A stretch of 64,000 bases of DNA from Ulota crispa (lineage: Eukaryota > Streptophyta > Bryopsida > Orthotrichales > Orthotrichaceae): the NCBI GenBank assembly GCA_963920765.1, contig OY987245.1:13284727-13348726 (forward strand), in the 5' to 3' direction. Positions 1 to 12,629 of the stretch are shown here, piece by piece; position 1 is the first letter of the stretch; the number at the start of each line of letters is the position of its first letter. Made by a program: the position numbers and the translations under genes. The notes below the pieces were generated by a model that searched no databases, had not been told where the DNA came from, and saw only the letters and a list, made by a program, of their open reading frames with translations.

Positions 1-344
1 CCTAAACGTCGGCACGGACGAAAAACGTCCTCCGAAAAAAACCTCTGTATCCCATAAAAAGACTGATTTTGATCTGATTTTTTTTTTTCGAAAGTGATCC
101 TAACAGCGTAGTGCATCATGGAAGGCAAAAAATTACCTCTTGAGATACATTCATTTTATTTTGTAACTCAAATTGTGCAACATGGTATTAGCTCCTGAGC
201 TGCTCTTCTTGCAATTTTCATGAGGGCATCATGTACTGTTGACTTTTCCAATTTTTTGAAGCAATACTACTAGTGCCCATGTGCAAAACACTATAGAATG
301 CTACAGGCAGGGCAAGCCATGGTGATCCATCTATCCTTTAAGGG
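1..344. other. Left flank, possible truncated TTAA element
   Basis: No coding signal is seen. The first ten bases (CCTAAACGTC) are identical to bases 351-360, which form the terminal repeat of the TTAA element next to it. The stretch ends in a CTTTAAGGG block directly before the TTAA at 345-348. This fits an older TTAA-type element cut by the window edge, into whose terminal TTAA the 349-572 element inserted. That is inference from a ten-base identity. Confidence 0.3.
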
Positions 345-348
345 TTAA

Positions 349-572
349 CCCCTAAACGTCACATGGGCTCTAGAGATTCGATACCAAATACGATTGCAAC
401 CAATATTTAGAGGTTTGAATCAGCTAGAAATTAAGTGTTAAAATCATACATATTGAAGGGTTGTATGATGGGGGGTGCATAAAAAATTTTGGAAAGCCCT
501 CAGAACAACTCAAATACGTTTGCGTATATGGCCGTACATACGGCTGCAAAGGGCTTTAGTGCTGTTCAAGGG
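349..572. mobile_element. TTAA-flanked MITE (piggyBac-like)
   Basis: The element is 224 bp and flanked by TTAA on both sides (345-348 and 573-576). Its left end is CCCCTAAACGTCAC and its inverted right end reads CCCTTGAACAGCAC, so the termini are decayed. The interior, from about 395 to 560, is clearly homologous to the right half of the palindromic element at 52324-52728, sharing the blocks around GAATCAGCTAGAAATTAAG and GAAGGGTTGTATGATG. TTAA duplications and C-rich ends are typical of piggyBac elements, but no transposase is present, so the superfamily is inferred. Confidence 0.7.
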
Positions 573-670
573 TTAATTTTGAGAATTGATATGCGCACAC
601 CCTAGGGTTGATAAGGTAGGAACATCCAAGGTTTAATATGTTATTGTCAGGGTAGAGTGATCTGCACCCC

Positions 671-2700
671 CATTATAAGAAAACCGGCTTTTTTTGAACA
701 TTGGACAAAAAACATGTGTGTTTCTGGGAACATCTCTTTGTAAAACCCCAGCTCCCGAAATACCAGAGTTGTCCATGTCTGGGATGTGTAACATGTACAA
801 AAACATGTGTATGTTTGGAAAGGCAACAGTATGTCATATAAAACAATGACGTTTGTCAAAACATTAACATTAGCGTTGCAACCAACGTGATTGCCATGTT
901 GGCAGATAATTACTGTTTTATAGCAGGTAATTCTCTGGGATTTATTGAGCGGTTTAGGGATGAAAAACTTGTCTAGGGTGAATATAATAATTTCCAAAAG
1001 CTCATACGTCCAATCAAACATCCGGTCCGACATCAACACAATCATCTCTGACACATTGACAACAGAAGTATGGATTAGGGTAGGTAAATCTCTGACAGTT
1101 ATTGTGCAATTTCAGGTGAAAATTTTAGCCTTGGTAAAAAGTTCAAATCAAGGTTACTTCAATGTTCACTAGAACATCAAAACAGACGTTGCAAAGAACA
1201 TATCTGACACACTATCAATGGCTTCTGGGGGTTCATTGCAATTACCCTTCCGCAAGTTACTATGCGTGGGTGGGTAAAAACACTATCACTGGTACAATAC
1301 TAAATGTGCTAGATCTAGACGTCTATTCAAACATCCTAACCAACATAGAAATAAATATTTTTGACATATTGTCAGGGAGGTACTACTTTCATTGTGGGTT
1401 ACCTTCTAGGAATTACTATGCGGTTTTAGGGTAAAAACCATGATCCTGGTACAAACCCCACCATCATGTCAGTAGACGTAAACCATGACATCAACATTAA
1501 CATCCACAGAAACATCTACAACTCACTGTCAATGTGAAAGTTGACGGATTCACAAGTAACCTTTAGGAAATACTATGTTTGTTTGGGTTCAGGATTTGCC
1601 CCTAGTAAAAGCCGTCACACATTGAACTATACGTCTCTTTGGACGTGTAAATTGACTTGCACAAAAACAACTTTGGCACGTTGTTAATACATGGTTGGTT
1701 CCATTGGTGGTGGTCTCCTAGAATTACTTTGTGTTTTGTGGGTGAAAATCTTGGTCAATATCAGAAGCTCAATAAAAAAGGCATGGTTCCTTGTGATCAT
1801 AGAACCATCAGTACCTCCCATTAATTACAAAAGTTATTTTTGTAAACATAACATTCGGTTGAAATGTAAAACAGGGGCACGTGTTTTCAAATTGTCAAGA
1901 TAAATGGGCCTCGCTATTGCTTCGGATGTTATACTTGCTGCAGTTGATATCCTAAAAAATGCGGTTCAGGGTGACTAAGAAAAAACTTGTAAAAGTTATA
2001 GAAACCAACAATTCATTTCTTTGGAAACCTTTCAAATACAAGGGCTCCATGAGTTAGAAAATTTTGCCACCACAACATAGCGGTTCTACCACGTCCCCTA
2101 TTTCCCCATTTGGTCTGGTCCAAGGTGATCAAATACATTTCCAAGGCCGCAAGCGACCTCGCACGAGACGTGCATGGATATAAAAATCTGACATGGATTC
2201 CAACATGGCTATTGTTGCAAGCCCAATCCGCAACCATTCTGCACTACCTGCACCAACTCAACTGCTCTCTCTGACATCTTGTACAACAATGATTTAGGTG
2301 TTCGAGCACATCCACTGTTTCTAGCATCATACTTCCACTTGCTGTTTTTCAACACACCTACATGTACAATTCATTTCCTGCTTATTGCAATGCTGTTACT
2401 AACATGTTTCTGAAGGAGGCGTCCTTTTGCAAAACATTCATGCTCACTCAATGAAATTCGATGACATTAACAGGAGTGACGGCTTACGGTTTAGTTTACG
2501 TCTTCCATAATGATTGACGATGTCATCACAAATGTCCATGTGAACAATTAGACATTTACGTCACTACTTTTATTGACAACATCGCCACAGACACAACAAT
2601 TACCGCGGCACTTCAACTGTCTACATAATTAAAGAATACGCATCTGAATGCTTGTGTGGACATTTCACTACACAATAGAGCCCCTCTGCAATACGTCGTC
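671..2700. repeat. CACTA left subterminal region
   Basis: No coding is seen here. Short motifs built on ACATTGACGT/GACGTTTGTC and CATCAACATTAACATC recur many times in both orientations. The mirror region at 29.2-31.2 kb has the same texture. Subterminal repeats of this kind bind the TNPA accessory protein in En/Spm. That role is known for the family and inferred here. Confidence 0.5.
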
Positions 2701-3707
2701 ATTAGCACTGAATTGCGCCTACAAACATACAGTACTCATATTTTATTACCCACATCATTGCTCTTGATATGAAATTTAGAGTTTATCCCTTCCCTATTAG
2801 ATATCATTACAAATATGCAACTGCTACAAAATAATACAATACACCAAATTTTGCAATAAACACTATCATCACCATAGCAATTTCCCTACACGAGGTAATC
2901 ATAAAGAAGCAATTACAGAACACATCCGCAGTCTTCTGCATATTGTGTTACCAAAATAAATGTCTAATGAAGTGGCAACAATTTGCCACTTTAAAGTTCA
3001 CCATTTCTGTACTTATAATAAGCAACACATGCCACTAATCTTGAGGAGGACCCCAATATGTTTTTCTCATACATTACTATACACTAAGGAGTTCAACCAT
3101 TGTCCACTTGGTTGTACTATGGAAAGGCTACTACGGTACGTGGTAATGAAAGATCTGTCTCACCGATTTGCAAATTCCATTCCTTGCAAACAAAATTATA
3201 AACACCCCTTCAAATTTCTCTCAATACGTATAACTCTGGTATCCTTGCAAAGATGCTCCTTCCCTCTTTAGATCCCTTCATCACAAGCATGGAATTACAT
3301 AGAATAGTCACAAGTGCCAATCAGTACAATTACTTATCATGCACATGACTGTTACTGTCTTCTATATCTTCTTTGCACCGGACAATTCCAAAGATTTAGA
3401 CATAGGGTTTACATCCATGGCGTGTAAAAATAATTGTTTAATGTAATTTCAAAATCCTCTAAACATTATTGGAATTTCAAATGCAAATATAACATCCTAC
3501 CTCCATTCCCATTGATATGATGTTCCACATTCCAAGTGCAATAAAAAATTCAGTTAATCTATAGATGGTGCAATGCATTTGCATGCTCATAAAACTCTGT
3601 CATATCTGACTCCAACAATTACATACAAATGTTGCATAAAATGTACCAACACACTCTCTTGTCGTTATAGTCACTCACCATACTAAAGTATAAGAGTTCA
3701 ACCAATT

Positions 3708-6700
3708 TCACTTTCTCACCTCTGTTATTGTAGGTATATCCGTCACCTTCAAGGTGTCCACTTTTTTTGGCTTTGAAGCCCTACCTCTCCTCACCACCTT
3801 CCACACTTGCGGTGCCTTTGATTTTCCACTAGATTGTATTGCATAAAGGTGACTTGTTTGTAGCAGCTGTTCCAAGCACAGTTTAACACTACTGGCACAA
3901 TTTTGTAATACACATATGTGCATAGTCTAAAAACCACTTGAGACTTTTGTTATGAACCTGTCACTAACAGACCAACGCCATGCACTCCTTTGACTTACTC
4001 GCAAAAACATTGCCTTATTACATTTTGCTTACAACACACCTACAATGCCTATAACCTGCCAGCTAAAACCCACTGTTTCAATATTGTCGTACACTTCCAT
4101 ATCAACAACAACCAAGACTAGGTATAAACTTGCATTTCATGGTGCTACATATAATTTTTGCTATTGAGATGGGTCATACAAAAAAAAAGGACTTCATATA
4201 CGCTTATTGCAATGTGTGCAAAAAGGTTCATTTACTTGATTTGTTGTTTTCCAAAATTACATGCACTAGACGTAGGTGTGTGCTTCAACAGGTCACTTGA
4301 TCGTTATGTACCTCTTTCATTGTCTCTGCCCCCTCGTGTCCTCTAGTTTCCATAGAGATTGCATTCACAACCTTGCGCTGCAAGCGCCCCTCCTTGCCTA
4401 CTCCATCCGCCTTCCGTGCACCCTAAACGTCAGTGCTGCCGGTGTCCAGATTGTTCTCTGTTACTGAGATGGTTGTCTTATTCACGGTGTCTGCCCCCTC
4501 TTGGTCACCTCTTTTTTCTCCGTCACATGGGTCCTTGCCACCTTTGACAAGCCCCTCTTCTCCTTGTCCATTCCATCCATGTTGTAAACCTTCGCCTTCA
4601 TTGCCTTGGGAAATGGCCTTCACATGTTATTTCTTGACATCACACTCCGTTTGGAAATGAATACATTATTGCACAGCTTGGATAATATCCAAGTTCATGA
4701 ATGATGAGCATTGCATAATGTCCTACCTTGTCTATCAATGCTAGTGTAGTATCTGTCGTTGGTTTAGGGTGTTTGGAGACGTCAAGTCTAGCACTGCTAA
4801 AGACGTTTCTTGTCGTGATTTGCACGAGATCTTGCATTGCATCCACCTTGGACACAAGGGTTAAGACCCCCTCTCTAGTTGAGATATCCTAGCGGTCATC
4901 TCCAATACATGTTGTCCATAATCCCCCCATGATCTCCTTTGCTCGGCCACCAACCATGTGTAATCTACCTGCACTTCAGGGTTGATCTCCAATTGTGTAG
5001 GTTTGGGTACATGGTGTATACCCTGCCAATACAACAACAACATCAAAAACTATGCAAATATTTGTATGACACTATATATGAATACACATATGCATCTAAA
5101 CAACAACACCCATAGTTTCATTCAAGAATAACAAATCTACTACTAGCTTTCACCACTCAACAACTACAAAATGTACATGTGACTAATTTATGATACATTT
5201 AATCTAATAGGATAGGTAAGAAACCTTACTTGCTTCGCAATGGGTGCATCCTTCAATCCCATCAGCTCTGTACTCTTGGGCATGGCCCCTTTTGAAATTG
5301 CGCTCATCTGCTCGGAGATCCTGCGGGCTTTTGCAGTTGCTCGTATTACTTGCAACATGTCCCACTACTTGTTGGGCAACTCTGCAAGTTTTGCTATTCC
5401 TTTATCAATTAACTTGTTGAGCTTGTGGCGTCTGTATATGAGAACTGTGGTAATTTTTGGGCATATCCAGTGCTCGTTGACTTTCTTGTGGCCCCCTTTA
5501 ATCCTCCATTCTAAAAAAAGACCGTACAAGACAAAATCGATTACACATATGCCCGTACTTGAGTTATACACATGTATACAATATTGATTACAACTATGTG
5601 AACACATTGGTAATGCTGGTTTACTAATCAATGGTACTACACTTAGGCCAAGGTAGAACTCATTCTGACAGTGCTCATGCCATCTAGGAAAAAATCTGAG
5701 ACTTAAGACAACCACCTACAGCTTTATACTTCTCCAAGCCTCATAAATGTTGCACGGCTTTCTGGGCAAATGAGAATTCATACAATAACATTAGTTCATG
5801 CCATTACTTAAGACATACTTAAACGTACCTTGATTGTATAGGGTATTTTCTTCACACGGAATCATGACTTCGATGAAACTGTACCTCAATAAGTCAGCAT
5901 GGCTTATACCAGACTAGGCAGTGCGCTAATAAATATTTCCTAACACTTTCTGGAAGTACGTAAAGTTGTTTGTGGAAATACTGTATTCATGGATCCATAT
6001 CTTCTTGAATGTTATTACAATAAGATATGAATACAAATGAGTCACACTGAAATGCATTTGCAATTGCTATACACACAAGACAAATTTTGCTGTGAAGACG
6101 GAAATCCAGTTGTACCTCTGTATAGTTGACTGGAAAAACAAGTTTTGTCTCCTAAAGGTTGTTTGCTCTAATTATACGCTAGATTTAAAGCCTTTGTATA
6201 ACGCTTGACGTCACTTTGGAAAAACGTTGTCATTGACTTGACTGGCTTGTCATCTTTGTCAACCCATGAGGTCTTCTATTCAGCTGTGTCGCATTTGCTA
6301 GGTACATGAGAACGTCTTTTACGCCTTCCAACTATACCAAATCTCGAAGACTTTTGGCTGCCCTGAACATGCTCCACGGCCCGGTCCTCAACGTCGGTGC
6401 ATTATTCATCCGGTTGGTACTCCTCATGTTCATCTTCTTCATTGGCTTCCTCTTCTTTGTCAACTTCATCCTCTTTGTCACCTTTATCTTCTTCATCACC
6501 TTCATCTTCTTCGTCACCTTCATCTTCTTTGTCATCTTCCTCTTCTTCCTCCTCTTTGTCCTCATCTGTCTTGTTTGAAGGACTGTCTGGAGGACTGTGA
6601 CACAATGCAGGGACACTGCATCTCTAAATCCACATGCCATTATGTACATCATACAAACCCGCACCTATAAACCTATGCAACACAAATGTATCATTTTTTG

Positions 6701-7356
6701 TTGCATGTTATTCATTCTAATCTTCGGCATGCATCACTACACTCCAATGTCAACATGACAAGGTAATACAATATGCCAAGATTTAAATGTGATGATCATC
6801 ATTGACATTCTAAACATGACAGTTCCATTTGTTATGCACTGTGAATATCGACGCCATTTTGCTATAGAATATGGACATTTCTTGTGGCTCTCACTAAGCA
6901 TACTTACAAATACGCTTGGCACGTTACGTCATATGTGAATGATAACACCTTCTACATGGTTTTGGGAATTGCAACAGCGGGTAGAAGTCCTTACCTAGAA
7001 TCCTTTGATGTCTTCATCAATTTCCTTTGACTTCTAGTTCTGTGCTCCTCCTCTGCATTGTCACCTTCCTTGTGTTTCTATGCCGTCGTCGTGAGCGCAG
7101 ACATTTTTCCTTTACCTCTATTGCCTATCTCTATTTGTCCATCGGCTCCTTCTTTTTAGCCATGTTTTTTACGCTTTCGCTTGCTCTTTGACAACTCCAC
7201 CAATGTCTTGTCATCTTTGGTTCTCATGCTATTGTAGTTGACATAAATCCTGCGCGGCATAGAGGTCTTTTTCTTCTTTCCCTTCCCTCTTGTCATTGTT
7301 AGACATTCACAATGGCACACATGGAATTCCTTCTTTGACTCTGTCAACAACATCAT
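3708..7356 (-). pseudogene. TNPA-like CACTA accessory gene, left copy (broken)
   Basis: This is a multi-exon minus-strand gene remnant. Pieces in order: a Lys/Arg-rich block resembling a nuclear signal (7356-6995, ending at a GTAAGG donor); an acidic Asp/Glu-rich block (6605-6402) followed by a conserved stretch with KPVKS and DVKRYTK (about 6260-6170); an exon at about 5513-5235 containing EWRIKGG, KITTVLI and ISEQMSAISKG, ending at a GTAAGG donor; a weaker piece near 5046-4640 with predicted coiled coil; and a C-terminal piece (3923-3708) ending TEVRK. The same order of blocks is found in the plus-strand gene at 27.2-29.2 kb, which shows that these pieces are coding. Stops interrupt it, one between PNK and WDMLQ near 5355. 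A Ptta/En-Spm (PF03004-like) relation is possible but not shown. Exon limits are approximate. Confidence 0.6.
6426..6570 (-). repeat. Imperfect GAA/GAT/GAC triplet repeat
   Basis: A purine-rich (minus strand) triplet array encodes the acidic DEGDEEDKGD-type tract of the left TNPA-like gene. The plus strand shows TTCTTC/TCATCT runs. It is likely a slippage-expanded acidic segment rather than a separate gene. Confidence 0.7.
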
Positions 7357-8173
7357 TGAGCAAGGTCAACCAACATTCTGGTGCCTATGCAATGTTCAAT
7401 TTTGCACGGCAATTTTTGCAGGTCTCATTGTAGGCTACAGTATTCATTGATATTTAGGCAATCAATGTTGTGATGTCTTTATATTTCAAGAATTAATAAT
7501 GCACACATGAAACGTTGGGACTACATCCTAGCATAGCAGCGCATGTCTATAGCTAATGTTCTAAGCAATGTCAAAATACACATACCCGTAATGATATTTC
7601 TTACTCTTTTAAAATATCATTGGCCCTGTTTAAAATTGCAGAATTAAGCTTCACATCCCTACAAAGTGACGTACAAGCTCCGCAATGTGGACATTAAGTG
7701 ATCGATACATGTAAAATAGAGAACAATATGTCCAACGTCTTTGGTCTCTATATATGTTAGTCAGTGCAAATAAATAAAATTTTAAGTTACATAAGTATAC
7801 GGGAGCTCACTTGTTCTTTGGCGCTAATATCTCTTCTACCTACGGGACATCCTCCCCTAACAGCTGCAGTAATGCAATTGCAATCTCTCGCAATAGCTAC
7901 TTACAACTCCACAGTCTCAAGAATGCACACCCGCGCCCTACTTCCAGGATTAGTAAAGCTTACTAAAACAAAGTGACAACCAGTGCTAAATAATTGGTAG
8001 CAAAAGCGCCGCTTTCATATCACATTTTGCGGCATACATAAGCGACAGCAGCACTTTGTGACTAGTTTGAGAGAACTTCTTCAAACGGCAAGAGAGTACA
8101 AAATTGTGAAAAATAGCAAAGGTGAATGCAAGGACCAAAACATTGGCAATGTATATATTTCACCGCTAGGCTC

Positions 8174-8673
8174 CTATTCCGAAGAAAGAACCTCTATCTG
8201 CGTTGTACCTACGTATAATAGATTCCCTTTGAATAGCAGCATGCAAATGAGAACGTCGGAGAAATTAGCATAGACTCCACTCCAAATGCAGTTGCTGGCA
8301 TTAGTGACTTCTGCCTTGGCCTTGGAAAGTAGCCTCCGATATGCATGGAAGGCACAAGCAGAGAGATGGCAGCTTAATCTCCAAGTGGCAGATTTTGCAG
8401 TTTCCTGAATTCTCTCTGTGCTCTTTGTGAGGACTAGAAGACTTGCCGCAGATTGACCCATTCCCACAAGGTTTTGTAGAGACAAAGTGAAGCTGTGAAT
8501 TCCGGCGGATGTGACTTCAATACCCTCCCTGATTTGAACAACCTTGACCATTTTTTATTGCTAACCCTAGAGAACTTGTTGTTTCTAAGCAAGCACTCCA
8601 TTACATGCACAACTCTAGCTTCAACTATGTTGTAAGGAAATTTTACTTGATGGGAACCCCTCTGTAGTTCCAC
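8174..8673 (-). CDS. Unrecognised ORF(s) inside the CACTA element
   Basis: Two overlapping minus-strand reading frames lie here. The better one (8551-8174, 125 codons) has a soluble, coding-like N-terminal half: REGIEVTSAGIHSF, then LVGMGQSAASLLVLTKSTER. It shows no motif I recognise. It lies between the hairpin region and the left TNPA-like gene and on the same strand, so it may be an upstream exon of that gene or a separate accessory ORF. It may also be chance. Confidence 0.3.
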
Positions 8674-8699
8674 TTCTCATTGAATAGGGCCAAAAGAAG

Positions 8700-10790
8700 A
8701 AAATTATACATATTGTGAAGGTGGCAATGCAAGCACCGTTACACATGGTACCAACTATTTTTGATACCCAATTTTGTCATTACCTTTGTAGGCTTTGTAA
8801 GTGTCAAAATAGTCCCAGAAACAATTAGCACACAGACTTCATTGATTCAATTGATGTAAAAGTGTACAAAGGCTGCGTCAACCATGACTTGCAATATATT
8901 GGAGATGACATTTACAATTCTAAGTGATCACTAAGATGCAGTGTTTTTTTTTCCACCTACCACGCGCCACATGCCCTCCCAAGAATGCAAAATTCCAAGA
9001 GGGAGAGAGGAACATTGGTCCAATTTTTGACGGGGTGGCCTCATGAGGCCCAAAAAAAAACACTGCTAAGATGTCATGCTAAAGATATTATACAACATAA
9101 TCGCAACTTCCATTTGATCATACTCTGCCATCAAGCCCTCTCCAGTGATATGTTGCAAATCACATCCGTCTGTCCTACATTTTATTATAAAAAATCGTTG
9201 AGGTGATTGATGGTATGTGCCATCGCTTGTAATTATGAATGTTAGTAATTGCGTCCTAATTACATTTCAAACGTACAACTGGCAGTGGTAAATTAATGTA
9301 GACAAAATTGAACACGGTTTTATGGAAAACCAAAATCAAAATTTTAGAAATGTTACTCTATAGAGAATTTGAATTTCTAGAACATAGGAATAGTTTTGTG
9401 GTGCATTGCCTACATGTATATAGAGTTTTTGGTGTAGTTTAAGAATGTGTTCACTTTGTCACAACAAATCCAACCTTCATGATTTTGAAAGTTCTACATT
9501 ATATGCATGAGACATAAGACATATAACTATACATATTTAGGTGAAATATCTTACAATATGGAACCAAAACCTGCAAATTTTAACTTTAATGGAAATGAAT
9601 TCTTGTGATTTTAATACATTCCATTTGAATTGCATCCTATGTAGGATTTATTTCCTAAAATGTACGTACACTTGCATACTTCCTTGAATTACATATTTAT
9701 TATGGAGTGGGAAAAATTAAATACACGGGTTATATTTTTTAAGTGTTTTGCCTTTGTTCTAGTACAAAGCAAACGTTAGGTTTATAAAATCATATTTATG
9801 TAAGGATTTAAACTATGATAATTGAGTACTAAGAAAATTTTAGAAAGGCTTCACTAGGTCGCGAGGTAAGTTGTATTTGGAATAGGGTATCCTTTTTGCG
9901 GGCAATATAAGGCCCAATTGCTATAAAGAAAAGGGCCAACTTCAAACCTATAGGAAAATAAGGGGAACAATTCTTCATAAAATGCCAAATTGCAATAATG
10001 CAAATTTTGTAGTAGCCTAAGTTTTGATAAAGTTTGCATGAAATTGAAATTTCATGCCTTCATTTCGAATTTGTTTCAGCAATACTTTTTTTCCATGTTT
10101 CCTAAGCCAATTCAATACCATACTTAAGTAATGTCTATGTTTGTTTGGATGTTTTCTAAAATTGACCAATGACTATTTTTTACCTATAGAAAAAAACATG
10201 GTGCTCCAACAATCCCTGCATCAAGGCCACCTTCAACTCCAACCAAAATAGGGACAATGCTAGCAAGTTACACACCATTTTCAAAAACTGGCACCCAAGC
10301 ATCCGTGAGAAAACCAATTCAAAAACCCCTGACTTGGAATAATATAGGAATTTCACGTAAATCTATGAATTATTGGGAACCAGTCTTAAGTACCTTATAC
10401 TTTGTTATATCTACATAGAGATGTTTCATTTTTCAAGAACATGGATAAGTACATTTGGTCAAGCCCTTTTTTATAAAGAAGGGAAAGTGCCCAAAATTTT
10501 AAAAATATGTCTAAATGAGCATGGCTAAATGCATAGGAATTGTCCAATTTCACATTGTTGTTGTCAATTTGGACAAGTTTCGTGTAGTCAGAAATGTAAA
10601 TTATGATTGTGATACTTTGATGTACTAAATTATGTGCATGTTTGGTCATGCGGGCTACTTCTTTCATGACCAACACTTGTAACAAAGATTGCTGTAGCAC
10701 TACAAATAATGAACAATCTTAGAGGGGACTCAAGGACCCCTTGCACAATATATAATAACAAGCGTAAGCAAAGTCAAGTCCAAGAGTGTA
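8700..10790. other. AT-rich non-coding block within the CACTA element
   Basis: There is no coding signal and no clear repeat end. AT content is clearly higher than in the neighbouring transposase blocks. It could be intron, spacer or the left part of a nested insertion reaching to about 14.1 kb; I could not find matching ends for such an insertion. Confidence 0.4.
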
Positions 10791-10794
10791 TATG

Positions 10795-11545
10795 CATTTC
10801 AATAACCCCTAAAGGCCCAATTCTCCCTATAGGGGGCAAATGGGATTTTGGGATTGCACTTAGGTATAAACTACTTTGTGTAATTTTTGAAACTCTTCTA
10901 GAAGATGGGGAATTCAAGCATATGTGCAAGCATGTCATTTTTTCCTTGTTCCGACATCTATTGAAGAAGTTATAGATGAATGTATGAGAATATTTGTTTT
11001 GCGGGCAGCATGAGAACTTTATTAAAAATTCCTTTTTTTTTCCCCAAAATTAACATTTCAGGTTAGCTCTTTAGACTAATATGGATGTGCAAAGCTTCAA
11101 ATCACTCAAATGTAATTGAAAAGATGGAATTTTTGAGAATTTCTGGTTTGTGGGTAGGCATAGTTTTGGGATTTTCCACACTTACCCACAAACCAGAACT
11201 TCTCAAAAATTCCATCTTTTCAATTACATTTGAGTGATTTGAAGCTTTGCACATCCGTATTAGTCTAAAGAGCTAACCTGAAATGTTAATTTAGGGGAAA
11301 AAAAAGGAATTTTTAATAAAGTTCTCATGCTGCCCGCAAAACAAATATTCTCATACATTCATCTATAACTTCTTCAATAGGTGTTGGAACGAGGAAAAAA
11401 TGACATGCTCACACATATGCTTGAATTCCCCATCTTCTAGAAGAGTTTCAAAAAATTACACAAAGTAGTTTATACCTAAGTGCAATCCTGAAATCCCATT
11501 TGCCCCCCTATAGGGAGAATTGGGCCTTTAGGGGTTACTGAAATG
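10795..11545. repeat. Large foldback hairpin, ~362-bp arms
   Basis: The left arm (10795-11156) and right arm (11183-11545) are near-perfect inverted copies with a 26-bp loop at 11157-11182. Only scattered mismatches and a few one-base length differences are seen. The outer ends read CCCCTAAAGGCCCAATTC inward on both sides, followed by CCCTATAGGG. No protein is encoded; short frames crossing the arms are by-products. A transcript through it would fold into a long double strand and could feed small-RNA production, which is inference. Its ends resemble those of the TTAA elements elsewhere in the window, but the flanks (ATAA and TTAC) do not form a clean TTAA duplication. Confidence 0.9.
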
Positions 11546-12281
11546 GTGTAATTCAACGGCATCTATACATGACAACTTCCCTTAGTGATTTTGAAGATTA
11601 CCTTACAATTTGGAATTGCGCTATGGAAACCAAGACAGGTTGGATAGGCAATTGCAAATTTACAATTCCTATACGGATGTTGCACACTCTACTGATTTAT
11701 AATTATACATACACGTCCAAGCTAGAAGGCATAAAATTACACGTTATGGGCTTTAGAGGTTCGCGAGTGTACAATATACAAATACATGAATTATCAGAAG
11801 TGAATGTATGAATGTCTGTGTCTTGAGCGTCACAATGTTTTGCTACACTAATTCTAAATGGAACTACAAATCATAATACAACATAAATTTGTAAGTATTT
11901 ACTTATTGACCAAGAACTTAGGATAGTGGTCTCACTGGCCTACAATTTGGATTTGTTCAGGGTTTTTTACTTTTGAAAAAAACTTGGCATTTTAGACTGA
12001 AATTTTTAGTTTCACATTCTTGTATCAGCAGCCTCTAACTTTCAATCAATATAAATAGCAAACAAGAGTTTCAGCTTGAAGATCCAAAAACCATGTTTTT
12101 GGTCAATTATTATACAAGAAGTTCTTGTTTTTGTATGACAAATGACTTGAATAATTTTCTCTCGCATTAAACAAATTCCTTTACTACATGGGTACAAAGT
12201 GAAGGTCCATCCACACACACTTATTTTTCTGTTAAAAGCATCTGCCCAAAAAACTAACATCTCTTTTATGTATATTTTTAC

Positions 12282-12620
12282 CCCTAAAGGACCATTGTCC
12301 ACTCGATGGACACATGAGATTGAGGGCATGTACCTATGGCTAAACTAGTTTCCGTGACTACTTGAACTTTTATTGTAGGTGAGGAATTCAAAAATCTACA
12401 TGGGAATGTAACTTCTTCTTCATCCGACATTTATCGACAAAGTTATGGATGAAAATCTAGAAAACGCTGCTCTTTGAGTAGCCCAGAACTTCTCATAAAT
12501 TATTATTTTTCAGTTATAACTTTGAAATAGGTTCTTTAAACTTATATATATGAACATGAGTAGCTTTGAATCATTCAATTTTGATACATTATATAAAAGT
12601 TATGAGGAGTTTTTGTTCAC
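12282..12620. repeat. Diverged single copy of the foldback arm
   Basis: It starts CCCCTAAAGGACCATTGTCC and then follows the hairpin arm at low similarity: shared are GAGGAATTCAA, a CCGACATTTAT block and AGTTATGGATGAAAAT (arm: AGTTATAGATGAATGT), then GAATCATTCAATTTTGAT. No matching inverted arm was found next to it. It appears to be an older relative of the 10795-11545 element. Confidence 0.5.
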
Positions 12621-12629
12621 AGGAAGCTT

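Noticed and set aside
6306..6664. Long frames on both strands rich in Phe/Ile/Leu, Ser or Lys/Met
   Set aside because: Shadow frames of the GAA/GAT triplet repeat; only the acidic minus frame fits the accessory gene.
10709..10975. 88-codon frame
   Set aside because: It lies mostly inside one arm of the foldback hairpin and has no coding character.
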